Positions 17,030 to 26,594 of a DNA stretch of 64,000 nt are shown piece after piece. The position numbers were made by a program, and so were the translations under genes. The notes under the pieces are model-generated. The model was not told where the DNA came from and searched no databases. It was given only the letters and a program-made list of their open reading frames with translations. The DNA lies in the NCBI RefSeq assembly GCF_002257565.1, contig NZ_CP022736.1, forward strand, positions 4,154,001 through 4,218,000. Direction: 5' to 3'. How positions within the stretch are numbered: position 1 is the stretch's first letter; each line of letters opens with the position of its first letter. This stretch comes from Herbaspirillum sp. meg3. GTDB lineage: Bacteria > Pseudomonadota > Gammaproteobacteria > Burkholderiales > Burkholderiaceae_D.

Positions 17030-18007
17030 TCAAGGAATCAGGATAGTGGAGCCGGTCGTCTTGCGGCCTTCCAGATCGGCATGCGCCTGAGCGACGTCTT
17101 TCAGCGCATAACGCTGGTTGATGTCGATGTTGAGCTTCTTGCTTTGCACCATGGCGAACAGGTCGCCGGCGGTGGCGTCGAGCGCTTCGCGCGTGGCGGT
17201 GTAAGCGCCGAGCGAAGGACGTGTCAGATACAACGAGCCGCGCGAAGCCAGTTCGCTCATGCCGAACGGCGGCACCGGACCGGACGCATTGCCGAAACTG
17301 ACCATCAAACCGCGCGGCGACAAGCAATCGAGGGAGCCGGTAAAGGTGTCCTTGCCGATAGAGTCATAAACCACCGGCACGCCTTTGCCGCCGGTGATTT
17401 CCTTGACGCGTTCGACAAAGTTCTCCGTCTTGTAATTGATCACGTGCGCGCAACCCGCCGCTTTGGCCAGCGCCGCTTTTTCCTCGGTGCTGACGGTACC
17501 TATCATGTTCACGCCCAGCGCCTTGGCCCATTGACTGGCGATCAAGCCGATCCCGCCGGCAGCGGCGTGGAACAGGATAGTGTCGCCGCTCTTGAGTGGT
17601 GTGGTCTGACGCAGCAGGTATTGCACCGTCATGCCTTGCAACATCATCGCGGCAGCGGTGTCGAAACTGATGGAATCGGGCAGCTTGACCAGCACTTCCG
17701 CCGAGATCAGACGCTCTTCAGCATAAGCGCCGTTACCGCCGCGACCGGCATACGCCACGCGATCGCCGACCGCAAAGCCAGTCACGCCGGCGCCGACGGC
17801 TTCGATGGTGCCTGCGCCCTCCTGGCCGAGACCACCCGGCAACGGCTGCGGATACAGGCCGGTGCGGAAATAAACGTCGATGAAATTCAGGCCGACGGCG
17901 GCGTGGCGGATGCGCACCTCGCCGGGACCGGGATCACCGACTTCAACGTCAACATATTCCATGGCTTCCGGTCCACCGGTCTTGAAAATTCTGATTGCTT
18001 TTGTCAT
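17030..18007 (-). CDS. NADPH:quinone oxidoreductase (MDR superfamily)
   Basis: A 325-residue enzyme of the zinc-free medium-chain reductase group, like E. coli QorA. It has an N-terminal GroES-like domain, VGLNFIDVYFRTGLYP near residue 40, and the nucleotide-binding segment HAAAGGIGLIASQWAKALG near 145-165. It would reduce quinones with NADPH, usually by one-electron chemistry. It lies between an EamA permease gene 35 bases upstream and the 43-residue membrane ORF downstream, which suggests one transcript. Confidence 0.92.
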   Translation of the reverse strand: MTKAIRIFKTGGPEAMEYVDVEVGDPGPGEVRIRHAAVGLNFIDVYFRTGLYPQPLPGGLGQEGAGTIEAVGAGVTGFAVGDRVAYAGRGGNGAYAEERLISAEVLVKLPDSISFDTAAAMMLQGMTVQYLLRQTTPLKSGDTILFHAAAGGIGLIASQWAKALGVNMIGTVSTEEKAALAKAAGCAHVINYKTENFVERVKEITGGKGVPVVYDSIGKDTFTGSLDCLSPRGLMVSFGNASGPVPPFGMSELASRGSLYLTRPSLGAYTATREALDATAGDLFAMVQSKKLNIDINQRYALKDVAQAHADLEGRKTTGSTILIP

Positions 18008-18042
18008 TTCGGTCTCCTGAATTGCGATTGAAGAAAACGTGC

Positions 18043-18960
18043 TTAAGTCTTTTTGCGCGACAACAAATAAATCCCGGACAATACCAGCGCGGTACCGACC
18101 AGCTGAATCGCCGTGATCGGCTCATCCAGCAGCATGGCGCCAAGAAACAATGTCGACACCGGCCCGACCAGCCCTGCCTGCGCAGCGCTCGGGGCACCGA
18201 TGCGCGCCACCGCGATCATGGTCAGGAACACAGGCAGCACGGTGCAAAACACGGCGTTGAATGCCGACAACTGATACACCTCGACCGGCTGCACCAGCGC
18301 AGAAGCGGGGCGCAAAATAAAGAACTGCACGATGCACGCCACCGACGACACGCACATGGCGTAGGCCACCAAACGCATCGCACCGACACGGCGCACCAGC
18401 TCGCCGGAAAAGATCAGATAGAGCGCATACGAAATCGCCGCACCCAGCACCAGCAAGCTGCCCAGCACCACATTGCTGCCGCCGGTATTGATGTCATGTT
18501 GCAGCACCAGCGCCGTACCGAGGTAAGACACCAGCAACGCGGCCCACTCCACCAGACCGACCTTGCGCTTGTAAAACGTAAAAGAGATCAGCAGCACGAA
18601 CGATGGCGTGAGGAACAGGATCAGCCGTTCGAGGCCGGCCGAAATGTATTGCAACCCGAGAAAATCAAGGAAGCTCGACAGGTAGTAGCCGATCAGGCCG
18701 AGGAAGACGATCTTGGCGTAATCGCGCCCGGCCAGCGGCGGTGAATGACGCGCCTGCCAGACCGCCACGACAGCAAACATCGGGAAAGAAAACATCATGC
18801 GCAAGCTGATCACCATGACCGCATCGACGTGATAGCGATACATCAGCTTGGCGACAATCGCCTTGGCCGAGAAGAAAATGGCGCCGACGACGGCGAGCAG
18901 CAAACCGCCAAGATAGGCCTGGCGTTTGGAAATAGCGGGGGAAAGTGTGGCGGAAGACAT
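18043..18960 (-). CDS. EamA-family permease (DMT superfamily)
   Basis: A 305-residue inner-membrane protein with about ten helices in two EamA repeats (YLGGLLLAVVGAIFFSAKAIVAKL in the first, SAAQAGLVGPVSTLFLGAMLLDEPI in the second). The APSAAQAGLVGPV and LDEP patterns are typical of metabolite exporters in this family. The substrate is unknown. It probably leads a transcript with the quinone oxidoreductase. A short GC hairpin near 18975-18992 separates it from the SNF2 gene. Confidence 0.88.
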   Translation of the reverse strand: MSSATLSPAISKRQAYLGGLLLAVVGAIFFSAKAIVAKLMYRYHVDAVMVISLRMMFSFPMFAVVAVWQARHSPPLAGRDYAKIVFLGLIGYYLSSFLDFLGLQYISAGLERLILFLTPSFVLLISFTFYKRKVGLVEWAALLVSYLGTALVLQHDINTGGSNVVLGSLLVLGAAISYALYLIFSGELVRRVGAMRLVAYAMCVSSVACIVQFFILRPASALVQPVEVYQLSAFNAVFCTVLPVFLTMIAVARIGAPSAAQAGLVGPVSTLFLGAMLLDEPITAIQLVGTALVLSGIYLLSRKKT

Positions 18961-19015
18961 CGCATGATTGTAAACGCTCCCGGCCCGGAGCGCCGAAGTG
19001 CCGTCTCCGTCGCGT

Positions 19016-21538
19016 TCAGGTTGCCCGGATGGTTGCGCTCAACGGCGCCATCAATGCGTTGAGTTCGGTGGCGTCGAATTTGGGGGCAAGCTCCGCATCA
19101 CTGCCCAGCACGCCTTCGGCCAGCAACGACTTGCGCTCCTGCAGTTCCATGATGCGTTCCTCGATACTGCCTTCGATGATCAGTTTATAGACCAGCACCG
19201 TCTGATCCTGGCCGATACGATGTGCACGGGCAATAGCTTGTTCTTCCACGGCGGGATTCCACCATGGATCGACCAGAATGACCGTATCGGCGGCAGTCAG
19301 ATTCAGGCCGATGCCGCCAGCCTTGAGACTGATCAGCAGAATCGGCACGCTCTTGCTCTGGAAGCGCGCTACCACCTCGCCACGCTGCGCCGGCGGCGTC
19401 TTGCCGGTCAGCGACAGCCAGTCGAGCTGCAAAGCGTTGAGTTCAGTTTCGATCAGCTCCAGCATCTCGGTGAACTGCGAGAACACCAGCACGCGCCGCC
19501 CTTCCGCCACCAGCGAAGGCAACATGTCGCGGAGCATTTCTATCTTGGCGCGTTCGATGTTCTTTGGAGCGTTCTTTCTAGCCGCTTCGCCTTTGAGCAA
19601 CAGCGGATCGCAGCACACCTGACGCAGCTTGAGCAAGGCATCCATGATCGTCACATGCGAACCGGTGAAGCCCTTGCGTTCCAACGCGCGGCGTACCTGC
19701 TTGTCGGCGGCCACGCGCACGCTTTCATAGAGATCGCGTTGCCCGCCTTCCAGCCGCAGCAGTTTTACCGCAACGGTTTTGGCGGGCAATTCGGCGGCCA
19801 CGTTTTCCTTGCGGCGACGCAGGATAAAGGGGCGTACGCGCTGCGCCAGCAATTGCGCGCGCAAGGTTTCGCCGTTTTCTTCGATGGGCTTGCGCCACAA
19901 TCGCGCGAACGTGGTGGCGTCGCCGAGAAATCCCGGCATGAGGAAATTGAATTGCGTCCACAGCTCGCCAAGATGGTTTTCCATCGGCGTGCCTGTCATG
20001 CAGATGCGATGCCGCGCGTTCAGGCGGCGCACGGCGCTGGCGGCGCGGGCAGAGGCATTTTTGACGGTCTGGGCTTCGTCGAGGATCAGCAGATGAAATG
20101 GCTGCCGCGCCAGCATGTCTAGATCGCGCCATACCAGCGGATAGGTAGTGAGCACGATGTCGTAGTCGGCAATGCGTGGGAAATCGTCTTCGCGCTCCGG
20201 CCCCTGCAAAGCCAGCACGCGCAAGGCCGGCGCCATGCGTTTGGCCTCGGCTTGCCAGTTGAACACCAGCGAAGTCGGCAAGACAACAAGCGCCGGACAA
20301 TCGAGCCGGCCCGATTGCTGTTCGATCAGGATGTGCGCCAGCATCTGCGCAGTCTTGCCCAGCCCCATGTCGTCCGCCAGGATACCGGCCAGATTGTGTT
20401 CGCGCAGATATTGCAGCCACGCGACGCCATGTAACTGATATGGACGCAGCGTGATGCCGAGTCCTTCCGGTGCAGCGACCGGCGGCGGCTCGCCTGCAGC
20501 GCGCAGACGCTGCGCCAGCGCACGCAGGCCGACGTCGTTTTCCATGGTCAGCACGCCACTGCGTGCGGCGTCGCTGTCGCCCAGACGCAGGCACATGTCT
20601 TCAAGACGGCCGGCGTCCCATGCAGAAATACGCAGCGCGCCTTCCTTGCGGCGCGGATCGGTCAACAGATCGAGCATGGCCGAGACGATCACCTTGAGCG
20701 GCGCTGCCAGCGCATCGACGCGCTTGCCGCCCGGTGCGCGCAGCGAAATGACGGAGATATCGTCGATGGCGGCGATCTTTTGCACGTCGGTCCAGCGCGC
20801 ATCGCGGCGCAACAGGTCGGCCAGCATCGGCGCGAGGTCGAAGGACTGGCCTTCGATGTCGATACCCATCGTCAGCAGCCACCACGCGGCGCGACCGGGG
20901 CCGACCTCACCGAAATCGCCGATGACTTTGTGACGTCCCTGCTGCAGCCGGCTGGCAACTTCCTTGCCGAGCACGGCGCCGGACTCGGGACTGACGATCA
21001 GCCGCCAGGCGTCAACCGGTACGCTTTCATGTGCGAAGCCGGGACGCACGACGATGGTCCAGCCCTGCTCCTGCAATTGCGGCACCTGATCGGCCCAGAA
21101 ATCGCCGAAGTTGTTTTCCAAGAGCAGCGACCACAAGGGATCGTGCAGGGTCGCCATGTCGTCGGCGCGCCATTGCAAGGCATCGGGCGGCAGCGGCAAC
21201 ATGCCGGCGGCCTGAATCGCTTCGAGCGCATCGGCTTCGGCGTGCAGATTGCGCCGCATGGCGACCTGCTGCCCTTTCGCATCGAACAAGGTTTGTATCG
21301 CGGCGGCGCTCTGGTCCATGAGGCTGGTTTGCGCGGGAGTTTCCCAACGCAGACTATCGCCCGCAGAGTATGTCCAGTCGACTTGCGCAACCGTGACATT
21401 GCCGCCGCGCGGCCCGAACAATCCACCCGGACGCAAGCCAAATACGCCATCGCCGCGCGTGAGCGTATGCAGCGTCAGGCGTGGGCGAAAGCGTCCCGGC
21501 ACTTCAGAGAGTGAGGGACGGTCCTCGGGAACTGCCAT
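19016..21538 (-). CDS. SNF2-family DEAD/DEAH helicase-like ATPase
   Basis: An 840-residue protein of the bacterial SNF2 (HepA/RapA-like) class. The N-terminal 350 residues are poorly conserved. The motor domain has motif I DDMGLGKTAQM near residue 390, the DEAQ box LILDEAQTVKN, a CMTGTPMENHLGELW motif III, and C-terminal helicase motifs LISLKAGGIGLNLTAADTV and RAHRIGQDQTV. Such proteins translocate on double-stranded DNA and remodel protein-DNA complexes. The ATG at 21538 is preferred over a TTG at 21553. It starts 11 bases after the HerA-like gene, so the two form an operon. Confidence 0.92.
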   Translation of the reverse strand: MAVPEDRPSLSEVPGRFRPRLTLHTLTRGDGVFGLRPGGLFGPRGGNVTVAQVDWTYSAGDSLRWETPAQTSLMDQSAAAIQTLFDAKGQQVAMRRNLHAEADALEAIQAAGMLPLPPDALQWRADDMATLHDPLWSLLLENNFGDFWADQVPQLQEQGWTIVVRPGFAHESVPVDAWRLIVSPESGAVLGKEVASRLQQGRHKVIGDFGEVGPGRAAWWLLTMGIDIEGQSFDLAPMLADLLRRDARWTDVQKIAAIDDISVISLRAPGGKRVDALAAPLKVIVSAMLDLLTDPRRKEGALRISAWDAGRLEDMCLRLGDSDAARSGVLTMENDVGLRALAQRLRAAGEPPPVAAPEGLGITLRPYQLHGVAWLQYLREHNLAGILADDMGLGKTAQMLAHILIEQQSGRLDCPALVVLPTSLVFNWQAEAKRMAPALRVLALQGPEREDDFPRIADYDIVLTTYPLVWRDLDMLARQPFHLLILDEAQTVKNASARAASAVRRLNARHRICMTGTPMENHLGELWTQFNFLMPGFLGDATTFARLWRKPIEENGETLRAQLLAQRVRPFILRRRKENVAAELPAKTVAVKLLRLEGGQRDLYESVRVAADKQVRRALERKGFTGSHVTIMDALLKLRQVCCDPLLLKGEAARKNAPKNIERAKIEMLRDMLPSLVAEGRRVLVFSQFTEMLELIETELNALQLDWLSLTGKTPPAQRGEVVARFQSKSVPILLISLKAGGIGLNLTAADTVILVDPWWNPAVEEQAIARAHRIGQDQTVLVYKLIIEGSIEERIMELQERKSLLAEGVLGSDAELAPKFDATELNALMAPLSATIRAT

Positions 21539-21549
21539 GGACTGACTGA

Positions 21550-23085
21550 TCAACGCTTCTTGAGCAGAGATCCAAGCACGCCGCGAATGATTTCACGGCC
21601 GACCTGCGAGCCGATGCTGCGCGCTGCGGATTTGACCATGGCTTCCACCGGCGATTCGCGACGATTTTTGCCACCAGCGCTGTTGCCGAAAAATCCACCG
21701 GCAGCATCCTTCAGCAAATCGCCGAGACCTCCGCCGGACGATTCCGGTTCAGCCGGTACGGTCGTATTGGCGGGCGCGCCCGAGGCCGGTGCATTACCGG
21801 GCTGCTGAGCCGCACGGCCCTTGAGTTTTTCGTAGGCGGATTCGCGATCGACGACTTTTTCGTAGACGCCGGCCACCACGGACGAGGCGATGAAGGCCTT
21901 GCGTTCGTCATCGGTGATCGGGCCGATCTGCGAGCCCGGCATCATGACGTAGGCGCGTTCGACGATATTCGGACGGCCTTTCTCATCGAGGAAGGACACT
22001 AGCGCCTCGCCGACGCCGAGTTCAGTGATGGCTGTCGCGGTATTGAGTTGCGGATTGACGCGGAAGGTTTCAGCCGCCGCTTGCACCGCCTTTTGGTCGC
22101 GTGGCGTGTAGGCGCGCAAGGCATGCTGCACGCGATTGCCCAACTGGCCCAGCACCGTGTCCGGAATATCCAACGGATTTTGCGTGACGAAGAACACGCC
22201 GACGCCCTTGGAGCGGATCAGGCGCACCACCTGCTCGATCTTTTGCAGCAGCGGCTTGGGCGCTTCGTCGAACAGCAGATGCGCCTCATCGAAGAAGAAC
22301 ACCAGCTTGGGCTTGTCGAGGTCGCCGACTTCCGGCAGATGCTCGAACAGTTCGGACAGCATCCATAGCAGGAAGGTTGAATACAGGCGCGGCGCGTTGA
22401 GCAGCTTGTCGGCGGCGAGGATGTTGATCACGCCACGGCCTTTGGTGTCGGTCTGCATCCAGTCTTCGATGTTGAGCATGGGCTCGCCGAAGAACTTGTC
22501 GCCGCCTTGCTCCTCGATGCCGATCAGGCCGCGCTGGATGGCGCCGATGCTGGCGGCGGAGATGTTGCCGTATTCCGTCTTGAAGGTGGCGGCGTTGTCG
22601 CCGACGTGTTGCAGCATGGCGCGCAGGTCTTTGGTGTCCAGAAGTAACAAGCCGTTGTCGTCGGCGATCTTGAACACGAGTTGCAGCACGCCTTCCTGCG
22701 TGTCGTTCAGGTTCAGCATACGCGACAGCATCAGCGGCCCCATGTCGGACACCGTGGCGCGCACCGGATGGCCTTTTTCACCGAACACGTCCCAGAACGT
22801 CACCGGCAGCGCCTCCCAGGCTGGCTCGCTCATGCCGAGCGAGCTCAGGCGCTCCTTGCCTTTGGCCGTCAGCACGCCCGCTTTGGACAAACCCGACAGA
22901 TCTCCTTTGACGTCGGCCATGAAAACCGGCACACCAATATCGGACAGGGCCTGCGCCACCACTTGCAGGGTCACGGTCTTGCCGGTGCCCGTAGCGCCGG
23001 TGATGCAGCCGTGACGATTGACCAGATTCGGCAGCAATGCCAGTTCCTGGGTCTGATTGCGGGCGACGAGAAGTGGATTGATCAT
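21550..23085 (-). CDS. HerA-like ATPase (DUF853 family)
   Basis: A 511-residue ATPase of the HerA/FtsK class, like E. coli YjgR. Walker A is GATGTGKTVT near residue 31, Walker B is FFFDEAHLLFD near 270, and FFVTQNPLDIPD follows as sensor. The C-terminal 80 residues are rich in Ala/Pro/Gly and end in a basic RGVLGSLLKKR. Family members are soluble and their role is unsettled. The partner downstream is an SNF2 helicase, so a joint role in DNA handling is possible (inference). No nuclease such as NurA is adjacent. Confidence 0.9.
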   Translation of the reverse strand: MINPLLVARNQTQELALLPNLVNRHGCITGATGTGKTVTLQVVAQALSDIGVPVFMADVKGDLSGLSKAGVLTAKGKERLSSLGMSEPAWEALPVTFWDVFGEKGHPVRATVSDMGPLMLSRMLNLNDTQEGVLQLVFKIADDNGLLLLDTKDLRAMLQHVGDNAATFKTEYGNISAASIGAIQRGLIGIEEQGGDKFFGEPMLNIEDWMQTDTKGRGVINILAADKLLNAPRLYSTFLLWMLSELFEHLPEVGDLDKPKLVFFFDEAHLLFDEAPKPLLQKIEQVVRLIRSKGVGVFFVTQNPLDIPDTVLGQLGNRVQHALRAYTPRDQKAVQAAAETFRVNPQLNTATAITELGVGEALVSFLDEKGRPNIVERAYVMMPGSQIGPITDDERKAFIASSVVAGVYEKVVDRESAYEKLKGRAAQQPGNAPASGAPANTTVPAEPESSGGGLGDLLKDAAGGFFGNSAGGKNRRESPVEAMVKSAARSIGSQVGREIIRGVLGSLLKKR

Positions 23086-23150
23086 GATAGGAATGTAATA
23101 AGAACGGCAATAAAGAGGATGGCCGGAGGTCGGCTTTGGGGTCGGACGAT

Positions 23151-23160
23151 ATGGTAAAAT
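23151..23160 (+). promoter_or_regulatory. Possible extended -10 promoter for yebC
   Basis: TGGTAAAAT (23152-23160) matches an extended -10 element; no good -35 box lies 17 bases upstream. It would give a leader of about 110 bases before yebC. Confidence 0.3.
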
Positions 23161-23276
23161 TCCCGGTCGATTATAACTAGAACGCCTTTCGTCAATCTCC
23201 GATATCTACTGAAAATTCAGCGGACTTCGCGACGATCCGGTTGGAGTGCGTTTCATCAAGGCAGGAAAGATTCATC

Positions 23277-24002
23277 ATGGCTGGACACAGCAAATGGGCC
23301 AATATTCAGCATCGCAAGGGCCGTCAGGACGAAAAGCGCGGCAAGATCTGGACGCGTTTGATCAAGGAAATCACCGTTGCAGCCCGCATGGGCGGCGGCG
23401 AACCGGACGCTAACCCGCGTCTGCGTCTGGCGGTCGACAAGGCTGCCGACGCCAACATGCCCAAGGACAACGTCACGCGCGCCATCCAGCGCGGCACCGG
23501 CACCCTGGACGGCGTCAACTACGAAGAAGTCCGCTACGAAGGCTACGGCATCAACGGCGCGGCCATCATCGTCGACTGTATGACCGACAACCGTATCCGC
23601 ACCGTGGCGGAAGTCCGCCACGCGTTTTCCAAGTTCGGCGGCAACATGGGCACGGAAGGTTCTGTGTCGTTCATGTTCAAGCACTGCGGCCAGTTGATGT
23701 ACGCACCGGGCGTGAGCGAAGACGCCGTCATGGAAGCCGCGCTCGAAGCCGGCGCCGATGACGTCATCACCGACGAAGAAGGCGGCATCGAAGTGTTGAC
23801 GCCACCGCACGACTTCGCCGTCGTCAAGGCTGCGATGGAAAAGGCCGGCTTCAAGGCCGAGATGGCCGAAATCATCATGAAGCCCGCGACCGAAACCGTC
23901 TTCACCGGCGACGACGCGGTCAAGATGCAAAAACTGCTGGATGCTTTGGAAAACCTCGACGACGTGCAAGAGATTTACAGCAACGCCGTTATTGAAGACT
24001 GA
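23277..24002 (+). CDS. yebC: YebC/TACO1-family protein
   Basis: A 241-residue protein with the signature N-terminus MAGHSKWANIQHRKGRQDEKRGK and later DKAADANMPKDNVTRAIQRGTG. Family members act as translation factors for proline-rich stretches in the ribosome and were earlier described as DNA-binding regulators. The ATG at 23277 gives the canonical start; an upstream in-frame extension of 12 codons is not family-like. It ends 32 bases before purD and may be co-transcribed with it. Confidence 0.97.
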   Translation: MAGHSKWANIQHRKGRQDEKRGKIWTRLIKEITVAARMGGGEPDANPRLRLAVDKAADANMPKDNVTRAIQRGTGTLDGVNYEEVRYEGYGINGAAIIVDCMTDNRIRTVAEVRHAFSKFGGNMGTEGSVSFMFKHCGQLMYAPGVSEDAVMEAALEAGADDVITDEEGGIEVLTPPHDFAVVKAAMEKAGFKAEMAEIIMKPATETVFTGDDAVKMQKLLDALENLDDVQEIYSNAVIED

Positions 24003-24034
24003 AGCCGCCCAACCATTCTTACCTAGTCCCTATC

Positions 24035-25303
24035 ATGAAAATTCTCGTTGTTGGCTCCGGCGGTCGTGAACACGCACTGGCCTGGAAAATTGCTCAATCG
24101 CCGCGTATCCAAACCGTCTACGTCGCGCCGGGCAATGGCGGCACGGCACTCGATGAGCGTCTGCAAAACGTTGCGATCACCGATCTCAACGAACTCGCCG
24201 ATTTCGTCGAAAAAGAACACGTCGCGCTGACCGTGGTCGGACCGGAAGTGCCCTTGGCTGCCGGTATCGTCAACCTGTTCCGCTCCCGTGGCCTGAAGAT
24301 TTTCGGCCCCACCAAGGAAGCCGCACAACTGGAAAGCTCGAAGGATTTCTCCAAGTCCTTCATGAAGCGCCACGCGATCCCGACGGCGGAATACCAGACC
24401 TTCTCCGACGTCAAGGCAGCGCATGACTACGTCGACCAAAAGGGTGCGCCTATCGTCATCAAGGCTGACGGCCTGGCCGCCGGCAAGGGCGTGGTCGTCG
24501 CACTGACGTTGGAAGAAGCACACGGCGCGGTCGACATGATGCTGTCGGACAACAAGCTCGGCGACGCCGGTGCACGCGTGGTGATCGAAGAATTTTTGGC
24601 CGGCGAAGAAGCCAGCTTCATCGTCATGGTCGACGGCAAGAACATCCTGCCGCTGGCCACCAGCCAGGATCACAAGCGCCTGCAAGATAACGATCAGGGT
24701 CCGAACACCGGCGGCATGGGCGCTTATTCCCCTGCCCCGATCGTCACGCCGGCGCTGCACGCGCGCGTGATGCGCGAAATCATCGTGCCGACAGTGCAAG
24801 GCATGGCCAAGGACGGTATCCCGTTCTCCGGCTTCCTGTACGCCGGCCTGATGATCGACGACAAGGGCAATCCAAAGACGCTGGAATTCAACTGCCGTAT
24901 GGGCGATCCGGAAACGCAGCCGATCATGGCGCGCCTGAAGACCGATCTGCTGGCCGTGATGGAGCACGCCGTCCAAGGCACGCTGGATACCATCGAGCTG
25001 GAATGGGATCGCCGTACCGCACTGGGCGTGGTGATGGCCGCTGCCGGCTATCCGGATGCGCCACGCAAGGGCGATCTGATCACCGATATCCCGGCGGAAA
25101 CCGACGATTGCGTCACTTTCCACGCAGGCACCGTATTGAACGACAACAAGCTCACCACAGCGGGCGGCCGTGTGCTGTGCGTCGTGGGTCTGGGCGATAG
25201 CGTCAAAGTTGCGCAGAAGCAGGCTTATGCAGCGGCGGATCTGATTCACTTCGAAGGTGCGCAACTGCGCCGCGATATCGGCTGGCGTGCGATCAAACGC
25301 TGA
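24035..25303 (+). CDS. purD: Phosphoribosylamine-glycine ligase
   Basis: A 422-residue ATP-grasp enzyme that joins glycine to phosphoribosylamine in de novo purine synthesis. It has the N-terminal VGSGGREHALAWKI, the ATP-grasp loop IKADGLAAGKGVVVA near residue 145, PNTGGMGAYSPAP near 225, and the metal-binding EFNCRMGDPETQ near 285. Its length is typical. It follows yebC closely and ends in a strong terminator. Confidence 0.98.
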   Translation: MKILVVGSGGREHALAWKIAQSPRIQTVYVAPGNGGTALDERLQNVAITDLNELADFVEKEHVALTVVGPEVPLAAGIVNLFRSRGLKIFGPTKEAAQLESSKDFSKSFMKRHAIPTAEYQTFSDVKAAHDYVDQKGAPIVIKADGLAAGKGVVVALTLEEAHGAVDMMLSDNKLGDAGARVVIEEFLAGEEASFIVMVDGKNILPLATSQDHKRLQDNDQGPNTGGMGAYSPAPIVTPALHARVMREIIVPTVQGMAKDGIPFSGFLYAGLMIDDKGNPKTLEFNCRMGDPETQPIMARLKTDLLAVMEHAVQGTLDTIELEWDRRTALGVVMAAAGYPDAPRKGDLITDIPAETDDCVTFHAGTVLNDNKLTTAGGRVLCVVGLGDSVKVAQKQAYAAADLIHFEGAQLRRDIGWRAIKR

Positions 25304-25336
25304 TCAGCACGACATGTAAAAACAGGCAATATCGAC

Positions 25337-25376
25337 AAAAAACCTCGCAAAACCGAATGTTTTGCGAGGTTTTTTC
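25337..25376 (+). terminator. Intrinsic terminator after purD
   Basis: A perfect stem AAAACCTCGCAAAAC with its complement closes a short CGAAT-type loop and runs into six T residues followed by CTTT. Confidence 0.9.
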
Positions 25377-25530
25377 TTTATATCTGCCCTCTTTGCATAA
25401 AATCGCAGGAAATCTGCAACAAAAATCGCTCGTAATGAACTAACTGCGTTGAATGCGACGTCGTGCCTGGAAAATCACAAGCAATAACGACGTCTGCGCC
25501 CAAAAACAAGATAGTAAGAAAGGAACATGC

Positions 25531-26391
25531 ATGCAACAACACCTGCTCAATCTCGATACCCTCATCAATCTCTATCTTGTGCCGTTCGGTCTCAAGGTTC
25601 TCGCCGCGCTGGCGATCTGGATCATCGGCGGCATGCTGATCGCCACCTTCGCCAAGGTCGTGCGTCGCGTACTGACGGCGCGCCAGTTTGAGGCGACACT
25701 GATCAATTACGCTGTTTCAGCCATCCATGTGATCTTGCGCGTGCTGCTGGTGATGGGCATTCTGGAAGTCTGCGGCATCCCGACCACCTCGTTTGCCGCC
25801 ATGATCGGCGCCGTCGGTGTGGCGCTGGGCGTGGCCTGGTCGGGCCTGCTGTCGAACTTCGCGGCCGGTGTCTTCCTGGTGGTGCTGCGCCCGTTCAAAG
25901 TCGGCGACTACATCACCGCTGCGGGGCAAACCGGCACGGTGACGGATATCGGCCTGGTGACGACGACCATACTGACCGACAACAATCTGCGCGTGATCAT
26001 CGGCAACAACAAACTGTTCTCCGACATCATCACCAACTACAACGTCCATCCGACCCGCCGCGTCGATCTGCGTTGCCAGATTGCTTACGGCGTCGATCCG
26101 GCGCAGGCAATTGCGCGCCTGACCGACAAGGTATCGCGCATTCCCAATGTGCTGACCTCCCCGGCCATCGCCGTGGTGATTCAGGAGTTCAACGCCATGG
26201 GCACGCTGCTGGCGGTACGCCTGTACGCCCCGACGCCGAACTACGGTCAGGTCTACAACGACACCAACCAGGCCATCGCCCAGACTTGCGCCGAGGCTGG
26301 CTGGCCGGCACCGGCAACTTATCAGGTCAGCGTCGCCAATGCGACGAACGCTGCCAATACAGCCGCCGACAACGCTGCGCCGCAGGCTTGA
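25531..26391 (+). CDS. Small-conductance mechanosensitive channel (MscS family)
   Basis: A 286-residue membrane protein of the short MscS type. Three helices span about residues 15-110. The pore-lining TM3 has the Gly/Ala-rich AMIGAVGVALGVAWSGLLSNFAAGVFLVVLRPFKVGDYI pattern, here spread over about residues 90-130. The beta domain follows and then an alpha/beta domain. It opens under membrane tension to release solutes after osmotic downshock. AAGGAAC precedes the ATG at 25531; a 26-codon upstream extension lacks family character. The C-terminus is Ala/Asn/Thr-rich. Confidence 0.92.
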   Translation: MQQHLLNLDTLINLYLVPFGLKVLAALAIWIIGGMLIATFAKVVRRVLTARQFEATLINYAVSAIHVILRVLLVMGILEVCGIPTTSFAAMIGAVGVALGVAWSGLLSNFAAGVFLVVLRPFKVGDYITAAGQTGTVTDIGLVTTTILTDNNLRVIIGNNKLFSDIITNYNVHPTRRVDLRCQIAYGVDPAQAIARLTDKVSRIPNVLTSPAIAVVIQEFNAMGTLLAVRLYAPTPNYGQVYNDTNQAIAQTCAEAGWPAPATYQVSVANATNAANTAADNAAPQA

Positions 26392-26463
26392 TCCTGCCGA
26401 CTTGCACCTGATGTGCGCACTTTTCACGACATATCTGCGTACAATCCTCTTGCCAAGCCTGTT

Positions 26464-26487
26464 CCGGAGCCTTCAAAACGGCTCCGG
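26464..26487. repeat. Inverted repeat between the mscS-type gene and hemF
   Basis: CCGGAGCC (26464-26471) and GGCTCCGG (26480-26487) form a perfect 8-base stem with an 8-base loop. No T-run follows, so it may be a weak or factor-assisted terminator or a leader structure of hemF. Confidence 0.4.
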
Positions 26488-26594
26488 GCTATCCGCTGAA
26501 GGCCCTGTCAGGGTACAATCGCGGGGGTAATTTTTATTGCGTGCACCAGAGCGCCTTTTACGGCTGCCACCACGCCCCCTACCGACGACACCCC

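Noticed and set aside
19016..23085. The SNF2/HerA-like pair as a phage-defence island
   Set aside because: The surrounding genes are housekeeping (yebC, purD, quinone oxidoreductase); no nuclease, methylase or toxin is present. Kept only as an open question.
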